From assembly GCA_003427395.1 (NCBI GenBank), contig BFEA01000706.1:577064-636898 (forward strand): a stretch of 59,835 nt of DNA, read 5' to 3'. A program made the position numbers and the translations under genes. This DNA comes from Chara braunii. Taxonomy: Eukaryota; Streptophyta; Charophyceae; Charales; Characeae. Shown here in pieces: positions 22,000-32,090 of the stretch. A model generated the notes under the pieces. It was given only the letters and a program-made list of their open reading frames with translations. It did no database searches and was not told the origin of the DNA. Every line of letters begins with the position of its first letter. Positions within the stretch are counted from its first letter, which is position 1.

Positions 22000-22950
22000 G
22001 ATGTCTCCTTAGAGGCTAGGAGAGTCGCTGCATCCAGGTTAGAGAGGGAAGTGGGTGTCGTAGTACATCTCGACTTGCTATTCATGTCAATTGGGGACCA
22101 TGGCTACAACTGCATCTTTAATGCACGAGACAATCTTTCTGGCTTTGTAGATGGTTAAGCCATTCGAACGAAGACCGGCTCGGTTTTGGTAAGTTGCATC
22201 GAGGAGTATTACATGAGTTATCACTTCGTCAAGGAACTCGTGATGGATAAGGGATGTGAGTTTACTTGCCAAGAGGTGCAAAATTGTTGTCAGGATACGG
22301 CGTGGTAGCCAATTATACCACAACTGCCCACCCCCAAGCAAATGCTTCGGTTGAAAGGGGACACAACACCATCACGAACATTTTGGCTAAGTGGACTGAA
22401 GGTAGGCCTAATCAGTGGTCAAGGTACCTGAGGGCAACATTTTTCGTCGATAACATTACAGTGAAGAGAACCACCAAGTACGCGTCAGCCATGCTATGGT
22501 ACGGGAGGCACGCGACTTTCCCAATCGAAAGCTTCTTGAAAACATGGAGACGCCAATACTTCGAAACCAACTTGTCTTTCGAGGAATTGCTCGATATTCA
22601 AGCGCGACATGTGGGTGCGATTGAGAAAGAATTCAAGAAGCATCCAATCAAGTGGAAAGGAGTTGCATGGATGACAAGGCTCGTTGGGACCAGGCGGCAC
22701 GCATACGAAAGGCATCATTAGAGGTTGGGGATGTAGTGTTATTATATGACTCGTCCGTGGAGAAACAATGGTCCAGGAAGCTTGACAAGGTGGTTAGGGT
22801 CATACCAGGTTGTGAGATGTAGGGATTTTGGCGCATATCAAATTGAGGAGCTGGATGGAACAAGGTGGCAGGATTGGGTGTGAGGAACGAGGCTGAAGAA
22901 GTTTGTGGCAAGAGAAGAGGTGAGATACACGATCTAACCCCTTTATGGTA
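22000..22950 (+). pseudogene. Ty3/gypsy integrase fragment (plus strand)
   Basis: This is an integrase core plus C-terminal GPY domain without the zinc finger, RT or RNase H. Around 22065 it reads HLDLLF (first catalytic Asp) and then NARDNLSGFVDG. Near 22245 LVMDKGCEF holds the second Asp. In 22266-22721 HPQANASVERGH holds the Glu, so all three acidic residues survive. GDVVLLYDSSVEK and RKLD near 22730-22790 begin the GPY region. Stops and frame changes occur near 22155, 22300 and 22670. The family matches element 1. The left end is cut at the dispersed repeat; the right end runs into gag2 without a recognisable LTR. Confidence 0.88.
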
Positions 22951-23136
22951 GGACCCTATGTATGTAGAAAAAATTGGTAGTTAGGTCCTTAAAAGGCGTG
23001 AGATGGTAAAATATATGAGTAGGATATGTGTTTGCCTTTTGATCTGAGTGAACCCTGCCTGCCTATTTTCTTATCCCTGTGGTGTGCCTATCGTCTCCTT
23101 CGCCTGTTGTACAGGTCTGGCTTTACGAAGACAGTC

Positions 23137-25725
23137 ATGTCGAGAGGAGGGAGGGAGATGTGGCCACCACGAAGGCCATTGGGAGCTTCAAGGGGTTACG
23201 AGCGGCATGGGTCTCACCGGAGGAAGCACACACCCGTGTATGACGACGGGGACATAGAGCGTTTCATGGATGATTTTCGAGGGTACGCACAGTACAGAGG
23301 GTGGATAGTGACCCAGATGATAGAAAGATTGAGGGGAGTCAGCCGCTTTGAGAGCCCATCGCACGGATTTGCAGAGAGGCGAGGACTTGGCCAGAGGTAG
23401 AGCTAAGGATGCAGGAGTTGAGACCATCGCTCGTGGGACCAGATGGCGTGGCGATCTGCCTAGAGGGAATATGGAGGAGTTAGTCCCTGCTTTTGAGCAA
23501 TTCATGCATGAGCAGAACATATTTAGGGATGAGTGGGCGCGAATGCTACCTCTATGGACCAGGAAGGCGGAGAGACCGTTGGTCCGACAGGTCAGGGACA
23601 TGGCTCGAGACTGGGAGAGTTGCAGGGCGCACCTGAGGGAGGCCTTTCGACGACCAGAGCCACCTCAACCTAAGATTGAGAGGCGACAGCGGAGCAAGAG
23701 GCAGAGGGGCCCTGAGGCCAGAGAGGCCATCCCATCTCGAGGAGGGCAGAAGACACTTGCCAGACGGGAGGAGTCAATACCCGAGACAGAGGAGTGAGGA
23801 GCATATCCTGAGTGTGGACTTGGCCCGATGGTTTTTCATCGTTTTACCGGAGAGGAATTGAGAGGATCCCCTCAGGCGCGCGAGAGGAGGTGCCGCCATC
23901 TGGAGGATCACTTCAGGAGTTAGAGGCACACTTCGATATATCACAATGGAGGGTGCCTCAGACTGACAAGAGGCGCGATGAGCCGGCTGGAGGTGTATCC
24001 CAAGAGGAGGTCCCCGAGCCAGTGCAAAAGGCGGAACGGGGTGCTCAGGGAGGACGAGTGAGAGAGGAGGTGATAGAGGTTGGAGAGGATACTTTGCCTC
24101 GAACGAGGGCTCTTGAAACCGGACTTGAGATAGTGTCGGATGTTGCTCAAGAGGCAGGGGAGGAGCTCCAGCAGGGAGAGGTTCCACCACCTCCCCCAGA
24201 TACGACTCCTTCGCTAGGGCTAAGGATAGAGATGGAGCGAGAGAGGACTGGCTGGAGGAGAGAGTCCCTTTCTACGATCAATAGGTATCTGGCCGCACAT
24301 GCCCAGGAGCACCCTGACATCGAGAGGCCTGTGCCTATGGAGCCACCACAGGAGCCACGCCAGGCAAAGAGAGAGGTGTGGGCCGAGATTCCAGAGAGAG
24401 GCGACCATCGCACAAGAGGGAGAGCACCAGCAGGAGAGACAGCAGAGGAGAGACGGGCCAGGGTCGGGAAGCGCGTGGAGGAGATTTGGGAGGAGAGGCA
24501 GGGGCTAGAGGCGGCAGGAGCACTCCCAAATCAGCCATCTGACGCGCCCCCTAAACCATGTGGAGTCAAGGAGATGTGGGATGAGTTTTGTGGCCAGTAT
24601 GGCGAGGAGTTGGTAGCTCCAGAGAGAGGACTCGAGACGGCGAGGTCAGTGGAAGGGTACCTGGACCGTAAGATCCGTTTTTTGGCCAAGACTTCTTTGA
24701 ATAGGTATCTGATGTTGGAAAATTATCTGGCCAGAAAAAAGACAAAGGAAGTAAGTCATGGGATGCGATTGAAGGCAGTTGAGGCAGAGGATCGAGAGCT
24801 CAGGGCATTGACAACCAGTCAGGCCGCCACCATCCAGTAGATGAGGCAACAACTTCAGGACGTGGCAGCTAGGATGGACCGGGAGGCACCCACTAGAGTG
24901 CTGGACTGGACCGAGAGTCGTCACTATTGTATCCTGGGTGAAGCAGTGCAGGGTCTATTTGGACAGTCGTCTACGGTAGGACCCTCTCAGGAGCCATCTA
25001 TTGGGAAGGCCATCCTGGAGCCCGAAGAAGCAAAGACAGAGAGAGAGGTCGAGAAGGAGGCCTTTGAGTTTAGGGCCCCTATTGAGCTTGCCGCCCAGCC
25101 TATGACTTCTTCAGGGCCAGCGACGGAGTCCTCGACACCACGAGCAGGAGACAGACCACGGACAGCTGTCAGCGAGCCTGCACTTGGATCTAACGAGAGG
25201 TCCATGGATGTACTCCTTGAAGCAGTCGACACTATGTAGGAAGAGGCGAGTTTGTTTATGCCTGAGCAGAGGGTGGAGGGGCCTCATGAGGGCGAGATAG
25301 TGGTTGCGATGGAGGGTGTCTGTGAGGGTAGACACCATAGGTTAGACACTCCTGAGTATAGACCTGAGGGAGTTGGGATACGGATGGAGCCGAATACTCA
25401 GGGGTTGGAAGTGAGACCGGAGGAATCTATGAGTATACCCCAGAGCCATGAGATGACCAGAGAGGTCAGTGAAGCACCTTCGTCACCAGGGTCTCAGAGG
25501 AAGAAGAAGAGGCAAAAAACGTTGTATGACGCGACCTGTTTTTTCTGCAAGAAAGGGGAACATCGGGTCCTGCAGTGTCCAAAGTTCCTCAAAGATAAGG
25601 CAACAGGAAGGGTCACAGAGGAAGGAGGAAGAATGTACGACAGGCAGGGTCGAGTGGAAGAGCGGACTGTCGACGGGGGTAGGGCTCAACTGTATAGGCA
25701 AAACCAGGAGGAGATGAGTGAGTAG
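23137..25725 (+). pseudogene. Ty3/gypsy Gag (gag2), degenerate
   Basis: Start chosen at the ATG near 23137 (MSRGGREMWPPRR). A capsid-like start follows, PVYDDGDIERFMDDFRGYA, then a basic segment (PQPKIERRQRSKRQR). From 23812 to 25725 one long frame is rich in Glu/Arg with coiled-coil-like stretches. It ends with a zinc knuckle of correct spacing, C-F-F-C-x4-H-x4-C, at 25537-25578, and a short post-knuckle region (GRMYDRQGR). The frame is broken by shifts near 23390 and 23800 and by two in-frame TAG stops, 24838-24840 and 25237-25239. No protease, RT or integrase follows. The middle part is much longer than in gag1. Confidence 0.82.
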
Positions 25726-26384
25726 GGACTGATTCGTATATGTATTGATAACTACTATGGCATGCTGAGATTGAGTTGAGTGTGCATTATAGGTCAGGTA
25801 TTTTGCCTTTATCTTTATTTTTGTTTTTTGGTCGGTTAGAAGCTTGGGTACCTACGTTGTTAGTTGTACATATAGGGGATTACAACGTATGGTTGTCATT
25901 GAGATTTTCCTTAGCGACATAAGGATCAAAGTCCGGTGGAATGGCGTGTATATGCTGAGGATATTTTTTCTCTGACCCTTGAGATTCGGATTAAGTGCTT
26001 GTTTTAGGGACGTTCTTGACAGTGTCATTACCCTTGTGCCACATTGAAGGTGATTTCGTTTGATCCGAGTGAGTTACGGATTTGGACTAGTATTTGCGTT
26101 TTTTGGATGAGATATCCCATCTCTGAGTGTATAACGATCTGAATCACTCTCACATGTGTGGATTTATCCTGATATGTGAAGGCTTTGTGTGGAAGATGTA
26201 TGAGAGACATTTTGTGTACTACGTATTTTTGTGAATGTGAATGGATGTGAACTGCCTACTCTTCGGTATACTCGTGCGATCTGCCCATGGGCGGGTGATA
26301 AAGTCGGGTATAAGGAGAAGGAGTGCAGTTTGTTTTTGTGAAAAGTGTGAGAATCCTAATGGATTTACGAGTCTTGAGACTCAA
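25726..26384 (+). other. Non-coding interval after gag2, related to 36200-36670
   Basis: No coding signal is seen. From about 26130 to 26384 it matches 36440-36670 after gag3. Shared blocks include AATCACTCTCACATGTGTGG, GGTATACTCGTGCGATCTG, GGGCGGGTGATA and a GAGTCT/AGACTC inverted pair. This shows that the gag2 and gag3 units belong to one family. Confidence 0.65.
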
Positions 26385-26734
26385 CGCAAGGTAAGGCTTC
26401 CGCGGCACGGCCCTCGGTGGGTGAGTCGTCCGCCAACTGTGAATTGACCACGAAAAGGCATGAGGGGGGTATGCCTTCGGGGCCCCAAACGTGTGGGCCG
26501 CAGGGGTAACAGGCATGCAGCCACAGTCCGTGTGGGGGTAGTCGTTGGGGGCCCAAGGGGGTGGTCAGCCTAGTCGGAGTACGGCAAGGCGAGGCGGGAT
26601 TGTAGTAGGGCTGGCAGCGAGCCCGGCGGGCCATACTGTTTGACGAACGGGGTATAGCCGCTGAAAAAGTAACTGGACCGGGCCAGCGGTGGCTGCATTC
26701 TGCGACCCTTCGTTATTAGGTGATGGGCAACCGA

Positions 26735-27481
26735 TCAGCTGCTGCGAAACCTCTCTTCGTCGGGCGCTGACGAGATACAACGCAGCGGAGTATAGAGCGA
26801 GGCAAGCCGCAAAAGGAAACACAATGGGAGTGTGCGGTCAAAGGGCGAGAGAGAGAGTAAGAATATGGTGGAAAGAGCGATGGTGAGAAATAGGAGAAAA
26901 GGGGAGAAGGGTGCGCACCTGGTCGCCTTCTCAGGGGAGATTCGTCCTCGAATCCGAGATACTCGACACAAGTATAAACCGAGTTGTTGGGAAACGCGGA
27001 AAGAGCCAGGCACTGCGCTGTGTGTGGCAGGGATCAGAGATGGGAAATATGGTCTGAAGGGTGAGAACGTACCTGCCCGCCGTATAGTAGAAGGTTCGTG
27101 GTGTGAGACCAATCGAAGGGATTGGGGACTTATCTGTTGGCCACTGAGCTCCGGTGAATTCTTGGCTGGCCGGGGCCGTTGACCAGCTGTATTGGAAGGA
27201 CGAGGGAGAGGCACGAGGGGAAGTGAGGAGAGAAAATGAGGGTGTTGGTGGTCTTGCGCCCGGGCACTTAAAGCAGGTAGAAGAAGAAACCCAGACTGTT
27301 GTTGGGATACGAGCCTGCTCACTACCCCCACCTCTTGGCATTGCGGTAGTGAGCCGTACGTTCGATAGTCAAGCCTGTTGCTACTATACGCACAGCATCG
27401 TTCTAGGCAGATACTGCTCAAACAACTTAGTATATTGCTTGAGGTTTGCCGCCGGCTGTTGCTGTTGTGACGCGATGGCAT
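26735..27481 (-). CDS. Possible antisense ORF in the retrotransposon tail (copy A)
   Basis: A 248-residue open frame runs against the element, rich in Ser, Arg, Pro and Leu, with no domain I recognise. The same frame is present in copy B (39574-40197) but ends 41 residues earlier there because of a stop near 39574. Antisense ORFs are known in the 3' region of some plant Ty3/gypsy (Tat-lineage) elements, so this deserves mention. Sequence composition alone could also keep such a frame open. Function unknown. Confidence 0.25.
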   Translation of the reverse strand: MPSRHNSNSRRQTSSNILSCLSSICLERCCAYSSNRLDYRTYGSLPQCQEVGVVSRLVSQQQSGFLLLPALSARAQDHQHPHFLSSLPLVPLPRPSNTAGQRPRPAKNSPELSGQQISPQSLRLVSHHEPSTIRRAGTFSPFRPYFPSLIPATHSAVPGSFRVSQQLGLYLCRVSRIRGRISPEKATRCAPFSPFLLFLTIALSTIFLLSLSPFDRTLPLCFLLRLASLYTPLRCISSAPDEERFRSS

Positions 27482-27806
27482 TGGTCGGTGGGGAAGGGCT
27501 GTTGCCGCTAGTCAGGGAAACCACCACTATTGCAGCTTGTCCTTGTACCGCTAACGGGCTCTTGAAGGTTGGCGATCGTCCCACTACTGTTGTATGAGGA
27601 GGAACTCACTGTTGTGTTGAGCCTGTGGCATCGCCACCAGAGTTTGCCGCCCTCCGTACTAGCGGTTCCAGCAAGTTGCAGTTGTTAATAACTGTTGTAT
27701 ATCACTGCGCAAGGTGTGGCGGCACGTTGTAACCAATATTGTACATAAGTACAGCCCCTTGCATCGGCATGCGAATGTCGTGCGCGCAATATCTTGCCGA
27801 GATTTT

Positions 27807-28461
27807 NNNNNNNNNNNNNNNNNNNNNNNNNNNNNNNNNNNNNNNNNNNNNNNNNNNNNNNNNNNNNNNNNNNNNNNNNNNNNNNNNNNNNNNNNNNNNN
27901 NNNNNNNNNNNNNNNNNNNNNNNNNNNNNNNNNNNNNNNNNNNNNNNNNNNNNNNNNNNNNNNNNNNNNNNNNNNNNNNNNNNNNNNNNNNNNNNNNNNN
28001 NNNNNNNNNNNNNNNNNNNNNNNNNNNNNNNNNNNNNNNNNNNNNNNNNNNNNNNNNNNNNNNNNNNNNNNNNNNNNNNNNNNNNNNNNNNNNNNNNNNN
28101 NNNNNNNNNNNNNNNNNNNNNNNNNNNNNNNNNNNNNNNNNNNNNNNNNNNNNNNNNNNNNNNNNNNNNNNNNNNNNNNNNNNNNNNNNNNNNNNNNNNN
28201 NNNNNNNNNNNNNNNNNNNNNNNNNNNNNNNNNNNNNNNNNNNNNNNNNNNNNNNNNNNNNNNNNNNNNNNNNNNNNNNNNNNNNNNNNNNNNNNNNNNN
28301 NNNNNNNNNNNNNNNNNNNNNNNNNNNNNNNNNNNNNNNNNNNNNNNNNNNNNNNNNNNNNNNNNNNNNNNNNNNNNNNNNNNNNNNNNNNNNNNNNNNN
28401 NNNNNNNNNNNNNNNNNNNNNNNNNNNNNNNNNNNNNNNNNNNNNNNNNNNNNNNNNNNNN
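27807..28461. other. Assembly gap (655 N)
   Basis: Run of N between TGCCGAGATTTT and ATCTAAGTCTAGTC. Copy B has a gap at the same two flanking sequences. The protein frames reported across it are meaningless. Confidence 0.99.
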
Positions 28462-28879
28462 ATCTAAGTCTAGTCTATTTGGTTCTGAGAGGAAGGCGGC
28501 AGGCGGGATTGCAACCCGTAGGACCGCAGCAAGGCTTTGTGGGAGGTTCACCCCACTGATTAAGGGAGCTCTGCCGGAACTCAGGAGGAGTTCTGGAGGC
28601 AGGGAACTGATAGGTAACCTTGCTTTCCCTCTATAAACCGAGGTATAACCCCTATCTGTATCTCCCATTGCATCTCTGACTGAATATATGGAGTGCAGCC
28701 CTATTTTGACTTTTGTTTGACTGATAGGACACAACTCAGGCTAAATAAAGGAATGTATGAGGAATCTCAGTTTCAGTTTTTGATTGCCTGAAAGCAGATT
28801 TGTTCAGAAGAAGGGGGGGTGTCATCTGGGGGAAGGGTGGGTGAAGGTGGTTTTGCTTGAGACTGACAGGGTCCTATGG

Positions 28880-29678
28880 GGTCAGGCATGTTCCATAAGA
28901 TTGGATGGCTTGACCGCTGTGTTTTGTTCCTTTGGACTGCATGGAGAATCAGACACGTTCCATAAGATTGGATGGTCTGATTGCTCTGAACTTTGAGGGA
29001 GTGACTGTGGTTGACTTTTCAGGAGCCAAGCCAGTACCATAAGATTGGAGGGCTTGGTTGTCGTGTTAGTTAAGATTTATTGTGTTTCATTTGTTTTTGT
29101 GCGAGGAGGCCTGAGCAAGTCCATGAGACTGGACGACCCAGCCCCTTCCTGTTTTATTCTGAGGGGATAATTCTCGCTGAAGACAAATCATGTCCATAAG
29201 ATTGGACGACTTTCGACTCATGCCGCACACGGTTGGATCAGAGAGAAATGAATCTGGCAGAGGACCAGATATGTTCCATAAGATTGGATGGTCTGGCCCA
29301 ATGCCTCGCACATGCTGGAACCCAAAGGGTTATAATTTGGCTATACTTTTATACTATTTTATGTATGAACAGGCTAGTCAGGCACGGGTTCCATAAGATT
29401 GGATGGCCTGGCTAAAGAGAGGATATCTGAAGGTAACCTTGGGCAGGTTGGGCCTTGTTTCTAAGATGAACGGCTCAGTCCTACGTCCAGTGTTTGAACA
29501 CTAAGTTCAGAGAGGTATATATATCTCAGATATTAAACAGTTCAGGGCGACAAAACTTTGCTTCTAAGATGAACGGCTTAGTCTGATGCCTAAAAGAAGA
29601 GAGAAGTAGTTGTGCAACCTGTTTGTGTATACTTGATGGTTGAGTCAGGCATGTTCCATAAGATTGGATGGCCTGACT
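28880..29678 (+). repeat. Array of about ten hairpins with conserved loop, LTR A
   Basis: The word TTCCATAAGATTGGATG, or a variant, recurs within flanking inverted repeats that differ between copies. Paired arms: GGTCAGGC/GCTTGACC (28880-28915), AATCAGAC/GTCTGATT (28947-28982), GCCAAGCC/GGCTTGGT (29025-29058), CCAGA/TCTGG (29265-29296), TAGTCAGGC/GCCTGGCTA (29375-29414) and AGTCAGGC/GCCTGACT (29643-29678). Within the loop, UCCA pairs with UGGA around UAAGAU. Variants near 29119 and 29192 use GTCCA/TGGAC; those near 29457 and 29561 use GTTT/GAAC or a decayed form. The apical loop stays TAAGAT. Confidence 0.85.
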
Positions 29679-30934
29679 TTACGCCCTATGTAAGTTGGGT
29701 ATAAATGGGTAACTTACTGAGAAGACACGAACTATTGTTTGTTAAATCGACCTTGGGATGACGAGAGTATTTACCTTTGTGGTTTGACCTGCATGTAACT
29801 GAGTGAGACCACTACTTGGTCTGAGTTTCAGTTTGACAGGTAGTTGCTTTAGAGGCTCGCCACGTGCTAGAGCGATAGGAGTTAGTTTCGATTCCTGCAT
29901 TTTCTGAGCTAAGTTTTTTACTTAGATCAATTTTCGCATTTTTTTGAGATCTTTTGTTATACTTGGACTTGTATAAATTTTGCTAAGCTACTTTCTCTAC
30001 GGGAAGCGCTGCCAAAATTTCTGCAAATCCAAGGAGTTAGTCAAATTTTGACTTTCAAAAGTTCAACTTGTCTAAAGTTCATATATAGCTTAGTAAAAAT
30101 CTGGAAACTCTCATTTTCTAAACGGAGTGCTGCCCAAAGTTTTGCTAATTTAGAGAGTTATACAAAATTGGACTTTGGAAAGTCAAAGACTACTCTTGGT
30201 TTTATATTTGAGCAGATATAAATTCTGAAAAGACACTTTTCCTACGGGGAGCGCTGCCGAAATTTTCTTGGCTTGAAGGAGATAGATTATATTTTGACGG
30301 GTGGCGATTATGACGAACCACCCTGAATAAGGGAGATTCTGCCATTGGCCTATCTTTGCTTTGGGCACTGGCTTAAGAGGTAGGCTTAGACTTAGTTGGC
30401 AGGTAGTTTGAGTAAGAATGTGCTATGGAGGTTCGTCCCCCATATGCTGATGATTTAGCTTGGACAGTGACCTGTGTTATGGTACAGGCATTTCTTGGAC
30501 ATTCGATTTAGGACTTGGACTAGTTTCAGCTTGATCCCACGAGGATCATCTTCTGTTATCACTATAACAGATCGGTTGCCGATTCGTCGGTTTACGATCG
30601 AACTCCAATTCACTCCTGCCACTCAACCTAAAGGCTTTAGCCTTGTGATTGAACTGTTTTGTTGTGTTTTCACGTGGACTTTATTGAATGGTCATCCAAC
30701 AAAAGTACTGAGTATTTATTGAAGAGTTGCACGAGTGAGGCTTGTATGGCTAAAGCGAGGGGTATGAGTGCAAGGAATGGTTGAAGTTGACCCCGTGTAG
30801 TGCATGGACTTCTGGATGAATCTTTGATGTGGTTGCAGGTATGGTTGTGGTTCAGCTTCTGGATGTGGCTGCCTGCGATTACATACATATATGACTGAGA
30901 GGAGTCTCCTTGTGACTGTGAGAAGTGATCGTCC

Positions 30935-30944
30935 TATATAAATA
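30935..30944 (+). promoter_or_regulatory. Putative LTR TATA box
   Basis: TATATAAATA, about 1.1 kb upstream of the LTR 3' end and followed by a TATATATATGTGTG tract. The position fits a U3 promoter. In LTR B the same place reads AGATAAATA, a weaker match. No transcription start can be fixed from sequence. Confidence 0.4.
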
Positions 30945-32046
30945 AGCCTTATATATATATATGTGTGTGTCTTGGGTATGCGCGCGGTTTACTGCGGTCA
31001 TGCGCAAGGGTTAACCGGATTACGGCTTGAGAGAAAAGGAAATCCCTCCGTTATCCTTTGCTTTTTAGAGATTTTTATGATTGGACGTTGTAGTCCGTGG
31101 AAGCCGTCAAAGTCAAACCCCTTGACTTCTGCCCAGGCCTGGAGTGAAGCTCACCTCAAGGGCAGTAAGAAGTGACTGCCACCACAGGTATGGACCTGTG
31201 TACCACCCACTCTGCACAGGGTGCAGAAGAGGGTGTGTGATTCTCAACCGCGCATGGCGGTTATCCAGCGTCGAGAGATTAACCCTCAAGGCGCGTGTTA
31301 GCCGACACTTGAGTGTCGAATGCGACCCTCGAGATTAACAAGGACCGCGCGATTATGGGTACTACATGGTACGCCATCATTGCGACCGCTTGCGTGCGAT
31401 TGCATTCCGAGTCGATATGAGATAGCCCCTGCACCCACGAGGTTTTATACTAAGTCTCGCGCGTCACGCCTATCCGATTTTCGCATCGGAAAGTTATGGG
31501 ACGACTACAGAGGGGCTAGGAGCGTTGTCCCGTTGTTTGTGTTGTGTCATGTTGTATGTGCGTGTGTGTGTGTTTTATTTTTTTATGTTCGTAGAGTGGT
31601 GTGCGCGTGGTGTGTGGGATGCGTCCTAGTTGACGGACGACGAACCGCGCTTGGGACTTCGGCCCCCCAAGATGTCGATTCGCGTGCGGGTCCGATAGAC
31701 GTATTACCGCGCGTACCCTCTATGCTACAGCGAACGAGAATCGCCCTCGGCTGATCCACCTCTGCGATTGCAACTGATCAGCTTTCGTACTGTGGACTGG
31801 TAGCTCGGCGGGGATACGCCCACCAAAGGGAGGTGACAACTCCTGTAAGGTGGAGGTAAGTTGTGCCTCGCGTAGGCCCTATCCTGTCGTAGGGGCTCGC
31901 GAGAGGTATGGCTGGCGCATTCGGTCGGAGCGGCCTAAGGAAGCTCCATTTGTGTGTTCGCGACGAGGTTAGTCCAACTCCTGCGTGACGCGGCCGAGAG
32001 GGTCCCGCGCTGCCACGAGCGGTGCGGGACCGATGCGCCCGATAAG

Positions 32047-32090
32047 TGGCGCCTTTGCCGGGGATAACGGCTGCCTACCGTTGTCCCTGG
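32047..32090 (+). promoter_or_regulatory. tRNA-Asp primer-binding site with overlapping hairpin
   Basis: TGGCGCCTTTGCCGGGGAT (32047-32065) matches the complement of the plant tRNA-Asp 3' end with one mismatch and lies two bases after LTR A. CCGGGGATAACGG (32058-32070) pairs with CCGTTGTCCCTGG (32078-32090) at 11 of 13 positions, so the 3' half of the PBS sits in a stem. Confidence 0.88.

Larger units (their letters stand above)
26385..28819 (+). repeat. 3' tail of the gag2 unit (copy A), with assembly gap and polypurine tract
   Basis: Nearly identical to 39101-41445 apart from gap length. It holds a 655-base gap of N (27807-28461). It ends in a polypurine tract AGAAGAAGGGGGGG (28806-28819) immediately before the LTR A start. 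No pol domain is visible in the sequenced part. Overlapping frames exist on both strands (see the antisense frame at 26735-27481). Confidence 0.8.
28820..32044 (+). repeat. LTR A (3.2 kb)
   Basis: Begins TGTCATCTGGGGG right after a polypurine tract and ends GCCCGATA (GCCCGACA in LTR B), two bases before a tRNA-Asp PBS. The TGTC...GACA ends fit an LTR. Inside, in order: an array of hairpins (28880-29678), tandem GCGCTGCC-type units (29968-30330), a TATA-like element at 30935-30944, a GTGTGTGTGTTTTATT stretch near 31565, and the conserved 3' region shared with element 1. It is near-identical to LTR B. It serves both as 3' end of the gag2 unit and as 5' LTR of the gag3 unit, i.e. a tandem arrangement sharing one LTR. 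Confidence 0.88.

Noticed and set aside
27685-28734. Long open frames of 212-378 codons across 27.7-28.7 kb and 40.2-41.4 kb
   Set aside because: They are open only because runs of N translate to X; the sequenced ends show no domain.
28880-29678. Hairpin array as a CRISPR array or self-cleaving ribozyme set
   Set aside because: Spacing is irregular and arms vary with the loop fixed, unlike CRISPR; no hammerhead core (CUGAUGA and GAAA) is present.
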